Shown one piece after another: positions 20,601-29,064 of a DNA stretch of 64,000 nt. Numbering within the stretch: the first letter of the stretch is position 1; the number at the start of each line of letters is the position of its first letter. The notes beneath the pieces were generated by a model. The model saw nothing but the letters and a program-made list of their open reading frames with translations. It made no database searches and was not told the origin of the DNA. A program made the translations under genes and the position numbers. Source of the DNA: Drosophila miranda (lineage: Eukaryota; Arthropoda; Insecta; Diptera; Drosophilidae); assembly GCF_003369915.1 (NCBI RefSeq), contig NW_022881614.1, forward strand, positions 14,872,001-14,936,000. The letters are read 5' to 3'.

Positions 20601-20831
20601 CCCGTGTCGGTGGCCTCGCAGGCCAATCAGCGGCAGACGATCCAGGTAGGTTACCTATCCAAGAATTCCTCTACAGGAATCAATCAACAATCCTCTCCGC
20701 TCTTGCAGGTGGTATCGGCCGCCTCTGCCCAGGCCCTTGCTGCCGGCAGCCTGCGCACTCACGTGGGTAGCCCAGGCATTACCAACGCCCTGAAAGTGGC
20801 CGCTGGGGCCAGAACACGCAGCAGACCCTGA
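17607..20831 (+). CDS. dom: domino, isoform-A-specific C-terminal exon (SANT, Q-rich), frameshifted near its end
   Basis: Acceptor ATATATAG, then MWCPPTPPQDSENDIYID; this Met is internal, not a start. A SANT domain (about 17965-18175; EWCIFEDIAILHVLVNLQG, RSARQCRYRYETH) is followed by about 2.5 kb of Gln/Thr/Ser-rich sequence with many CAG/CAA runs. A 63-bp intron-like segment (20646-20708, GTAGGT...TTGCAG) lies in frame. One base is missing at about 20811 (CTGGGGCC where other copies have CTGGGGGCC), so this copy ends GARTRSRP at 20831 and loses about 117 residues. It is the only dom-A tail joined to the ATPase exons. Confidence 0.88.
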   Translation: MWCPPTPPQDSENDIYIDHSLSFMYDLVPIAELDLPPVYVRKENKRSTEAGYDGSRRTNKMRREDNCAPPKSLFDRPTPQLSRLRRELKNQRFRGSFKPNSPVLGMKPQLPVKPLTEPEAMSEWCIFEDIAILHVLVNLQGLPCSLVQLAPGQTPNWDLVSEMVNFCSKTYRSARQCRYRYETHIQPREEGKVVESPKKQKKLKPTLRTEYLKSPLRYLRTTQLYASDNNASFYKVMRSRFDSIKTAYLKKAPPPKRQFSAPSLMNPKHMEVLQEFGIQNYDQPVPPQNIAAMKANKIREKQRGGQQLLPPQSQQQQQQQQQQHQPQQQAPQMQQQPQPHQQQVQQQLATASPVPQTLPVQQQQQQQTVELVQQQQQPINTNTTVAVPSAGQLQQMQIQHLTSANVSPGQQTAILLHQSQQQMRTHPGQGQQSATQQLVKTIVGTSSNLTAGQLQQLAQQSAAANPGQSSVSVVLTTPVQSLPAVVQTQSGSAAQIVSISSQTTLPVNSSPQLGSIVQTQTLPQVVSVSTLPTVGSVLTTTASQQQQQQQQTTAVTTLNTAMLRGQRIVSASTGNTLQQRTNAAGQSIVSVPNLGQGVSPAQFQTQLRLAAVPTSPATQTQLVTTKGIPVTALQQGGKTTVIPGNQQPGGAHIQLYRQRSLKVLQTQPAPVGGTAGGGVATANLVQTAGTIIQAGNMPTHVTSQKVAVSGMPGAGVVQAANVVSSVQMHGQARTQFIKQMASKQSLQRQVISADGSTTSAAAGDMLLVKRHNILATQKAQQATGALFTTTTAVQQQQQQGQLPVAGQIQPQQVTQQQIASLVKASTAAAASGSSLSAGGVTVSATGPTVQAGSVNIPLPQLKCGSQIKVTMPMRHLQMQQQLTMPRKISRMTQLVSASGQPTATNIVSGPQPQQQQSGGMTVTGGGTLPTVAGQQQQQQKVTTGGGSVQAQLLHIQNTKTLPSSVTVQQFQQVMRSGQQGTLATTNLVLGKTSLGRVIPVSVASQANQRQTIQVGYLSKNSSTGINQQSSPLLQVVSAASAQALAAGSLRTHVGSPGITNALKVAAGARTRSRP

Positions 20832-21183
20832 TTGCTGCTCTGCAGCACAATCAGCGGCAAAATGCCAGTCCCGTCCGGCTGCAAACCACTGCCGGTGGGA
20901 ACCTGCTGGCTGTTGTCCAGCAACAACAACAGCAACATCAACAACAACAGATACAACAACAGCAGCAGCAACAGCATCAGCAGCAGCACACTAGCATCGC
21001 TGGGCCCACATCGGGGCCCGCTGAGGTGATGACGATAACGCAGACCACCACTACCTTGCCCACGGTGAGCGGTCTGCAGCAGCAACAGCAGCAGCAGCAG
21101 GGCGGCATGTCACTACCCACAACGCAACAGGTACGCAAGCTGGTACAGAAAAAGATCATGATACGCAGCGAAAAAGAATAACA
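20832..21183 (+). pseudogene. dom: Out-of-frame remainder of the dom-A C-terminus
   Basis: Downstream of the 1-bp deletion the old reading frame still runs through a polyglutamine stretch to LVQKKIMIRSEKE and a TAA at 21181-21183, but it is not reachable in frame from the exons upstream. A donor CAACAG/GTACGC at 21130/21131 suggests an alternative 3' splice. Confidence 0.75.
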
Positions 21184-21511
21184 TTTAGCGCATAGTCGGT
21201 CGCAAAGAGCCGACAGGGCACGCAATCGGCGGAGCATCTCGAGCATCACCTCCACCGTCGCTTCCACAGCCACCACAAACACCACCAATTCAAACTCAAA
21301 CTCGAACTCCAGTCCCTACTCCACAACCACCACAAGCACAAGCACAAGCATCACCAACTCGATCAACTGCCAAACAATTTGAATCTTTCGAATCAAGTTT
21401 CGACCAAATTCCGAACACTCATACCACGTCGATCTTCATGCATTCAATCAATTAGTCAAATAGTTTAGTCATTGCTAAATTGATCTCAATTTCTGTCGAT
21501 TGGTTTTGCAG

Positions 21512-21639
21512 CCATGAGCGATGGCAATGGGCGATCGCTCGACAGCTGTGGAGGATTTGGAAAAGATCGTGCTGATGACGATGACGATCGCTTCAATCAG
21601 CTCGGGGCGTGGCCGCCGAATTACTTTTACCAATCATAG
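21512..21639 (+). other. Possible alternative 3' exon with a 41-codon frame
   Basis: A strong acceptor (GATTGGTTTTGCAG, ending 21511) precedes an ORF from ATG 21514 to TAG 21639 starting MSDGNGRSLD and containing KDRADDDDDRFNQL. Splicing from the donor at 21130 would put a stop right after one codon in the dom frame, so the 41-codon frame would need another donor phase or its own initiation. The same sequence recurs in every array unit. Confidence 0.3.
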
Positions 21640-21807
21640 TGTACCGTAGCCTTAGTTTAATTCGCAATAACTCTTAAGTACCTATAGTAATTACTGGCAA
21701 ACTGCCTGCTTTAAATTAAACTTGTAAATTGTAGTCATCTAAGCTCTCCCCTCACCCCACGCCGTATGTACATTTGTAAATCCATCAAATACTACATACT
21801 ACAAATT

Positions 21808-21877
21808 AATAAATGTACATCTATTTAGACTATAATTTACTTATGCTCTAGTATAATGAACAAATTACAGAAATAAA
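21808..21877 (+). terminator. Poly(A) signals of dom-A
   Basis: AATAAA at 21808-21813 and 21872-21877, repeated in every array unit, so each copy could end a transcript. Confidence 0.55.
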
Positions 21878-22020
21878 GGAAAAATATAAAGATATTTTAA
21901 AAAAAGTTGTACTAGCTAATAATAGTTTCCGACTAAGTAGCCGAGTTCAGTAAACACGGTTTATGCGGCAATTAAGTATGTGAAAAATATCTAAAAACAA
22001 AAAAAATAAAAATTAAAAAA

Positions 22021-22086
22021 TCCTTCGAGCCGGATTTGAACCAGCGACCTATGGATATCTTCGGTACGAAACTGAGCTATCGAAGG
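22021..22086 (-). pseudogene. Decayed tRNA-Tyr, copy 0
   Basis: On the minus strand the 66 bases begin CCTTCGATAGCTCAGTT and end TTCAAATCCGGCTCGAAGGA, the two ends of Drosophila tRNA-Tyr. The 7-bp acceptor stem and the T arm are perfect. The 3' half of the D arm and the anticodon arm are replaced by about 13 unrelated bases, so no anticodon can be assigned and the gene is 7 bases short. A run of six T follows immediately on the minus strand, like a Pol III terminator. Confidence 0.75.
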
Positions 22087-22469
22087 TGACAACAGGCAAG
22101 CTGGCAAACCGGCATTAAGAGACTGGGCGATTGATGGCGCCGTCTGCATTACTGGAGGGGGTGAGAATTGAGTTTTGGACAAAACTCAGTTTTTTTTTTT
22201 AAATGGACACAGACTAAATTATGTATCAATATTAAATAACGTACGTCATTAGCTCCCACAACCTACTAGTTCAGTGCTAGCAAAGACTGTACAAGTACTG
22301 TACACTAAGATGTTGCATGAGGGGCAAAAAAGCTGTTCTATGGCTCTTCTAAAGAAGGGTATAGAAACTTCCATACGCAGGTTTTTAAAATTTTCCCTCA
22401 CAAATTTCGTACATTTACATCCTTTTCGCTCATTCACTTTCAAACAATTTCTATTTGGCGCGCACTCGT

Positions 22470-22595
22470 ATGCAGTCGATAGTATCGTTAACCGAACTTG
22501 AATCGGGTAAGGTTCTCTTTGAACCGGTAGGCAACAATGGGCTAAGTTCATACGAGAATATTGTTGTTGAGGAGCAAAAACTGCAATCGCCGTAG
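22470..22595 (+). CDS. Small ORF of 41 codons upstream of Rif1, copy 0
   Basis: ATG 22470 to TAG 22593-22595. The peptide (starting MQSIVSLTELESGKVLFEP and continuing through SSYENIVVEEQKLQSP) has a balanced, protein-like composition unlike the AT-rich surroundings. I do not recognise a family. It could be a small gene, a relic exon or an upstream ORF of a Rif1 transcript. The same frame is kept in all six copies. Confidence 0.35.
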   Translation: MQSIVSLTELESGKVLFEPVGNNGLSSYENIVVEEQKLQSP

Positions 22596-22680
22596 CAAGA
22601 AAACAAGTCAAGTGTTTGAAACAAACCAGTCAAGTAGAAAATTGATTCATCAATCGTATACAATTATGATGTTCTATATA

Positions 22681-23100
22681 GCTAGTAATATTCGACGGAA
22701 TATCAAAAACGAGGAATATGTAAAATAGATCTTCAATTCGTCAGTATATTTACGGTATATTTTTAAAACGAGACGGTATATTTTGGTATATTTCTGAGGG
22801 TCGGACGGTGTATTTGAACGAAAAATTGGTCACACTGTTCAGCAGTTCGCGCGCTTTTCTTACAATTTTTTAATTGATCCATCTAGCTAGTAATATTCGA
22901 CGGAATATCAAAAACGAGGAATATGTAAAATATAACTTGAATTCGTCCGTATATTTACGGTATATTTTGGTATATTTCTGAGGGTCGGACCGTCACACTG
23001 TTCAGCAGTTCGCGCGCTTTTCTTACAATTTTTGCGTGATTTTGATCATTTTTTAATTGCGTGAAAAAAGATTGTGACTGGATGTTATATTGCCTTGCAG
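22681..23100 (+). promoter_or_regulatory. Rif1 promoter region with duplicated Motif 6/Motif 1 modules, copy 0
   Basis: A ~110-bp module occurs twice (22681-22840 and 22886-23000). Each starts TAGTAATATTCGACGGAATA and runs through GTATATTT words (Motif 6) to a GGTCACACTG-type Motif 1 followed by TTCAGCAGTTCGCGCGC. The proximal Motif 1 is TGGTCACACTG at 22827-22837; the second reads CCGTCACACTG here, but CGGTCACACTG in units 1, 2 and 5. This fits a housekeeping TATA-less promoter driving Rif1 from shortly downstream. Confidence 0.65.
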
Positions 23101-23151
23101 TGCTTCTTTATATAATTAATAAACTAACTTAAATCTAACGCAAACGGAGCA

Positions 23152-23716
23152 ATGGACATCGATGACGTTGCGAAAGCGGGCGAAGCATACCACACAGTGC
23201 AGCTGTCGACCAAAGAAGTGTTGGCTGCTGGTGGCCGTCAGAATTATTGCACCGTAAGTAGAATCACGTTCTTTGTCCGTCGTATGAAAACAATCATTTA
23301 AACAAATATCGGTTGATACCCTCAGATGATAGACTTGCTGGCCACCAGCAGCAAGACCACGGGCCTTATAGGCACTTCCTTCCACTGATGTTCGACGCTG
23401 ACCGAAAGATACAGAACTGCGCCGTGGCCGCTCTGGCGGAGGCTCTGGTTGCCCTGGACGTGTCGGGGGTACAGGCCACATGTTGGCAAAAATTAAGGAG
23501 CGACTTTATCGAGAAATACACACCGCTGATTGGGGAGATGCGAGATGCAAGGAACCCAAACTGGCACAAGATCTGGACTTTTTTGGTGCAGATAATTGAT
23601 GAGGAGCTGCTACGGGGATGCACCTACATGAACAAATTCCTGGCCATCGTTGAGATGGGCTTCCGGAATCCAGACCACGGAGTGCGCTCCGAGGCCTTCC
23701 TTTGCTGGCGTGTGCT
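23152..23716 (+). pseudogene. Rif1: Rif1 5' fragment, copy 0, joined to dom
   Basis: Exon 1 (23152-23253) encodes MDIDDVAKAGEAYH to QNYCT, donor ACC/GTAAGT. Exon 2 starts after CCCTCAG at 23326. From this acceptor the frame MIDLLATSSKTTG closes after 20 codons, while the conserved YRHFLPLMFDADRK lies one frame off, implying a missing C near 23363. The fragment stops at 23716, where the sequence jumps to the dom Q-rich exon (equivalent of 18708). It has VSGVQ where the other copies have VSVIQ. Confidence 0.85.
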
Positions 23717-26184
23717 ACCGTGGAACTGGTGCAGCAGCAGCAACAGCCCATCAACACGAACACAACGGTGGCGGTTCCCTCCGCCGGGCAGCTGCAGCAG
23801 ATGCAAATCCAGCACTTAACCAGCGCCAACGTATCGCCCGGCCAGCAGACGGCCATTCTCCTGCATCAGTCCCAGCAGCAAATGCGCACTCACCCGGGAC
23901 AAGGCCAGCAGTCCGCCACGCAACAGCTGGTGAAGACCATTGTGGGAACCTCTTCCAATCTGACGGCAGGACAGCTGCAGCAGCTGGCCCAACAGTCGGC
24001 CGCTGCCAACCCGGGCCAATCCAGCGTCAGCGTGGTGCTCACAACGCCCGTACAGAGTCTGCCGGCCGTTGTTCAGACACAGTCTGGCAGCGCAGCCCAG
24101 ATCGTGTCCATCTCGTCACAGACAACGCTACCCGTAAACAGTTCCCCGCAGCTAGGAAGCATTGTGCAGACCCAGACCCTGCCCCAGGTCGTCTCCGTAA
24201 GCACACTGCCCACCGTGGGTTCCGTGCTGACCACCACTGCCAGTCAACAGCAGCAACAGCAACAGCAGACCACGGCAGTGACCACACTTAACACCGCCAT
24301 GCTGCGGGGTCAGCGAATTGTGTCCGCTTCCACGGGAAACACGCTGCAGCAGCGAACAAATGCAGCCGGACAGTCGATTGTGTCCGTGCCCAACCTCGGC
24401 CAGGGCGTCAGTCCCGCCCAGTTCCAGACGCAACTTCGTCTGGCCGCAGTGCCCACGTCCCCAGCCACACAAACACAGCTGGTGACCACCAAGGGCATTC
24501 CAGTGACTGCCCTTCAGCAGGGAGGGAAGACGACGGTCATTCCCGGAAACCAGCAGCCGGGAGGCGCTCACATCCAGCTGTATCGCCAGCGTAGCCTCAA
24601 GGTGCTGCAGACGCAGCCGGCTCCCGTTGGTGGGACAGCAGGCGGTGGAGTGGCCACTGCCAATCTGGTGCAGACAGCGGGTACCATCATCCAGGCCGGC
24701 AACATGCCCACCCATGTGACCAGCCAAAAGGTGGCCGTCTCCGGAATGCCGGGAGCTGGCGTCGTACAGGCGGCCAACGTCGTTAGCAGTGTCCAGATGC
24801 ACGGCCAGGCCCGGACGCAGTTCATCAAGCAAATGGCCAGCAAGCAAAGTCTGCAGCGTCAGGTGATATCGGCGGACGGCAGCACCACTTCAGCGGCAGC
24901 CGGAGACATGCTTCTGGTTAAGCGACACAACATACTGGCCACCCAAAAGGGCCAACAGGCGACGGGCGCCCTCTTCACCACCACCACGGCCGTTCAGCAA
25001 CAGCAGCAACAGGGACAGCTGCCAGTGGCCGGACAGATACAGCCCCAGCAGGTCACCCAGCAGCAGATTGCATCCCTGGTGAAGGCCTCCACGGCGGCGG
25101 CAGCCAGCGGGAGCAGTTTGAGCGCGGGTGGAGTCACAGTCTCCGCCACGGGTCCCACCGTGCAGGCGGGAAGCGTGAACATCCCTTTGCCGCAGCTCAA
25201 GTGCGGAAGCCAGATCAAGGTGACCATGCCCATGCGGCATCTGCAAATGCAGCAACAGCTGACGATGCCGCGCAAGATCAGCCGAATGACACAGCTGGTA
25301 AGCGCCAGCGGACAGCCAACGGCCACCAACATTGTGTCCGGTCCCCAGCCGCAGCAGCAGCAGTCTGGCGGCATGACCGTCACCGGTGGGGGAACCCTGC
25401 CCACGGTGGCAGGCCAACAACAGCAGCAGCAGAAGGTGACAACCGGTGGAGGTAGTGTCCAGGCCCAGCTGTTGCACATTCAAAACACCAAGACGCTGCC
25501 CAGCTCGGTGACGGTGCAGCAGTTCCAACAGGTTATGCGCAGCAGGGGACGTTGGCCACCACGAATTTGGTGCTGGGCAAGACTAGTCTCGGACGGGTCA
25601 TACCCGTGTCGGTGGCCTCGCAGGCCAATCAGCGGCAGACGATCCAGGTAGGTTACCTATCCAAGAATTCCTCTACAGGAATCAATCAACAATCCTCTCC
25701 GCTCTTGCAGGTGGTATCGGCCGCCTCTGCCCAGGCCCTTGCTGCCGGCAGCCTGCGCACTCACGTGGGTAGCCCAGGCATTACCAACGCCCTGAAAGTG
25801 GCCGCTGGGGGCCAGAACACGCAGCAGACCCTGATTGCTGCTCTGCAGCACAATCAGCGGCAAAATGCCAGTCCCGTCCGGCTGCAAACCACTGCCGGTG
25901 GGAACCTGCTGGCTGTTGTCCAGCAACAACAACAGCAACATCAACAACAACAGATACAACAACAGCAGCAGCAACAGCATCAGCAGCAGCACACTAGCAT
26001 CGCTGGGCCCACATCGGGGCCCGCTGAGGTGATGACGACAACGCAGACCACCACTACCTTGCCCACGGTGAGCGGTCTGCAGCAGCAACAGCAGCAGCAG
26101 CAGGGCGGCATGTCACTACCCACAACGCAACAGGTACGCAAGCTGGTACAGAAAAAGATCATGATACGCAGCGAAAAAGAATAA
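23717..26184 (+). pseudogene. dom: dom-A C-terminal fragment, unit 1
   Basis: Encodes only the Q-rich region; no SANT or ATPase. A 7-bp deletion at about 25541 (between short GCAG repeats) breaks the frame, giving one frame to 25651 and a second from 25552 to 26184 that keeps the natural end LVQKKIMIRSEKE. The 63-bp intron-like segment is present. Confidence 0.85.
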
Positions 26185-27023
26185 CATTTAGCGCATAGTC
26201 GGTCGCAAAGAGCCGACAGGGCACGCAATCGGCGGAGCATCTCGAGCATCACCTCCACCGTCGCTTCCACAGCCACCACAAACACCACCAATTCAAACTC
26301 AAACTCGAACTCCAGTCCCTACTCCACAACCACCACAAGCACAAGCACAAGCATCACCAACTCGATCAACTGCCAAACAATTTGAATCTTTCGAATCAAG
26401 TTTCGACCAAATTCCGAACACTCATACCACGTCGATCTTCATGCATTCAATCAATTAGTCAAATAGTTTAGTCATTGCTAAATTGATCTCAATTTCTGTC
26501 GATTGGTTTTGCAGCCATGAGCGATGGCAATGGGCGATCGCTCGACAGCTGTGGAGGATTTGGAAAAGATCGTGCTGATGACGATGACGATCGCTTCAAT
26601 CAGCTCGGGGCGTGGCCGCCGAATTACTTTTACCAATCATAGTGTACCGTAGCCTTAGTTTAATTCGCAATAACTCTTAAGTACCTATAGTAATTACTGG
26701 CAAACTGCCTGCTTTAAATTAAACTTGTAAATTGTAGTCATCTAAGCTCTCCCCTCACCCCACGCCGTATGTACATTTGTAAATCCATCAAATACTACAT
26801 ACTACAAATTAATAAATGTACATCTATTTAGACTATAATTTACTTATGCTCTAGTATAATGAACAAATTACAGAAATAAAGGAAAAATATAAAGATATTT
26901 AAAAAAAAGTTGTACTAGCTAATAATAGTTTCCGACTAAGTAGCCGAGTTCAGTAAACACGGTTTATGCGGCAATTAAGTATGTGAAAAATATCTAAAAA
27001 CAAAAAAAATAAAAATTAAAAAA

Positions 27024-27089
27024 TCCTTCGAGCCGGATTTGAACCAGCGACCTATGGATATCTTCGGTACGAAACTGAGCTATCGAAGG
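27024..27089 (-). pseudogene. Decayed tRNA-Tyr, unit 1
   Basis: Same 66-base relic as at 22021, exactly 5003 bp further on, with the T run following on the minus strand. Confidence 0.75.
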
Positions 27090-27472
27090 TGACAACAGGC
27101 AAGCTGGCAAACCGGCATTAAGAGACTGGGCGATTGATGGCGCCGTCTGCATTACTGGAGGGGGTGAGAATTGAGTTTTGGACAAAACTCAGTTTTTTTT
27201 TTTAAATGGACACAGACTAAATTATGTATCAATATTAAATAACGTACGTCATTAGCTCCCACAACCTACTAGTTCAGTGCTAGCAAAGACTGTACAAGTA
27301 CTGTACACTAAGATGTTGCATGAGGGGCAAAAAAGCTGTTCTATGGCTCTTCTAAAGAAGGGTATAGAAACTTCCATACGCAGGTTTTTAAAATTTTCCC
27401 TCACAAATTTCGTACATTTACATCCTTTTCGCTCATTCACTTTCAAACAATTTCTATTTGGCGCGCACTCGT

Positions 27473-27598
27473 ATGCAGTCGATAGTATCGTTAACCGAAC
27501 TTGAATCGGGTAAGGTTCTCTTTGAACCGGTAGGCAACAATGGGCTAAGTTCATACGAGAATATTGTTGTTGAGGAGCAAAAACTGCAATCGCCGTAG
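27473..27598 (+). CDS. Small ORF of 41 codons, unit 1
   Basis: Same frame and peptide as the copy at 22470. Confidence 0.3.
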   Translation: MQSIVSLTELESGKVLFEPVGNNGLSSYENIVVEEQKLQSP

Positions 27599-28154
27599 CA
27601 AGAAAACAAGTCAAGTGTTTGAAACAAACCAGTCAAGTAGAAAATTGATTCATCAATCGTATACAATTATGATGTTCTATATAGCTAGTAATATTCGACG
27701 GAATATCAAAAACGAGGAATATGTAAAATAGATCTTCAATTCGTCAGTATATTTACGGTATATTTTTAAAACGAGACGGTATATTTTGGTATATTTCTGA
27801 GGGTCGGACGGTGTATTTGAACGAAAAATTGGTCACACTGTTCAGCAGTTCGCGCGCTTTTCTTACAATTTTTTAATTGATCCATCTAGCTAGTAATATT
27901 CGACGGAATATCAAAAACGAGGAATATGTAAAATATAACTTGAATTCGTCCGTATATTTACGGTATATTTTGGTATATTTCTGAGGGTCGGACGGTCACA
28001 CTGTTCAGCAGTTCGCGCGCTTTTCTTACAATTTTTGCGTGATTTTGATCATTTTTTAATTGCGTGAAAAAAGATTGTGACTGGATGTTATATTGCCTTG
28101 CAGTGCTTCTTTATATAATTAATAAACTAACTTAAATCTAACGCAAACGGAGCA

Positions 28155-29064
28155 ATGGACATCGATGACGTTGCGAAAGCGGGCGAAGCATACCACACAG
28201 TGCAGCTGTCGACCAAAGAAGTGTTGGCTGCTGGTGGCCGTCAGAATTATTGCACCGTAAGTAGAATCACGTTCTTTGTCCGTCGTATGAAAACAATCAT
28301 TTAAACAAATATCGGTTGATACCCTCAGATGATAGACTTGCTGGCCACCAGCAGCAAGACCACGGGCCTTATAGGCACTTCCTTCCACTGATGTTCGACG
28401 CTGACCGAAAGATACAGAACTGCGCCGTGGCCGCTCTGGCGGAGGCTCTGGTTGCCCTGGACGTGTCGGTGATACAGGCCACATGTTGGCAAAAATTAAG
28501 GAGCGACTTTATCGAGAAATACACACCGCTGATTGGGGAGATGCGAGATGCAAGGAACCCAAACTGGCACAAGATCTGGACTTTTTTGGTGCAGATAATT
28601 GATGAGGAGCTGCTACGGGGATGCACCTACATGAACAAATTCCTGGCCATCGTTGAGATGGGCTTCCGGAATCCAGACCACGGAGTGCGCTCCGAGGCCT
28701 TCCTTTGCTGGCGTGTGCTGATCAAGATATTCGCCGCCTATGATGAGCTGGCATCTTCGAAGCGCCTTCGACTACTCTTGATACCCCTGCGCACCTCTCA
28801 GTCACGCTCCTCTCATGTGAGCGGGATTAAGCTGCGTGTCTGGTGGTACCTCATCACCTGCCTTCACTCAGAGTTACCAAAGACCTTTGACAATGCCGTC
28901 GAGCATTTCCTAATCTTCATCTTCGGCGGCGGACCGCAGGGTCTGGCCACCGGGTTGGCCCACAACTATCAGTCGTCCCGCGAGCTCGCCCTGCCCTGCC
29001 TCGTGTCGCTGTGGAATGTCGACTCCAGTGAACCCCTGCATCGTCTGATGCGTGAGCTTCGCCT
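28155..29064 (+). pseudogene. Rif1: Rif1 5' fragment, unit 1, joined to dom
   Basis: Exon 1 28155-28256 and exon 2 from 28329, with the shared 1-bp frameshift. It runs through HEAT-like sequence (KRLRLLLIPL, KLRVWWYLITCL) to RELR, then fuses at 29064/29065 to dom, out of the dom frame. The fused frame ends at 29236. The dom frame itself resumes with a Met at 29100. Confidence 0.88.

Larger units (their letters stand above)
23717..29064 (+). repeat. Array unit 1 (5348 bp, 5'-shortened)
   Basis: Spans dom-A exon from the equivalent of 18708, dom 3' end, tRNA relic, small ORF, Rif1 promoter and Rif1 to the equivalent of 52176. Compared with unit 2 it lacks the first 428 bp of dom, and the Rif1 fragment before it lacks 345 bp. 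This 773-bp secondary deletion removed the original junction. Confidence 0.92.

Noticed and set aside
22021-22086. Functional tRNA gene
   Set aside because: The D arm and anticodon arm cannot be formed; only the acceptor stem and T arm match tRNA-Tyr.
22249-22611. Minus-strand 120-codon ORF repeated in each unit
   Set aside because: It overlaps AT-rich non-coding sequence and the small plus-strand ORF, has no recognisable domain and a biased composition.
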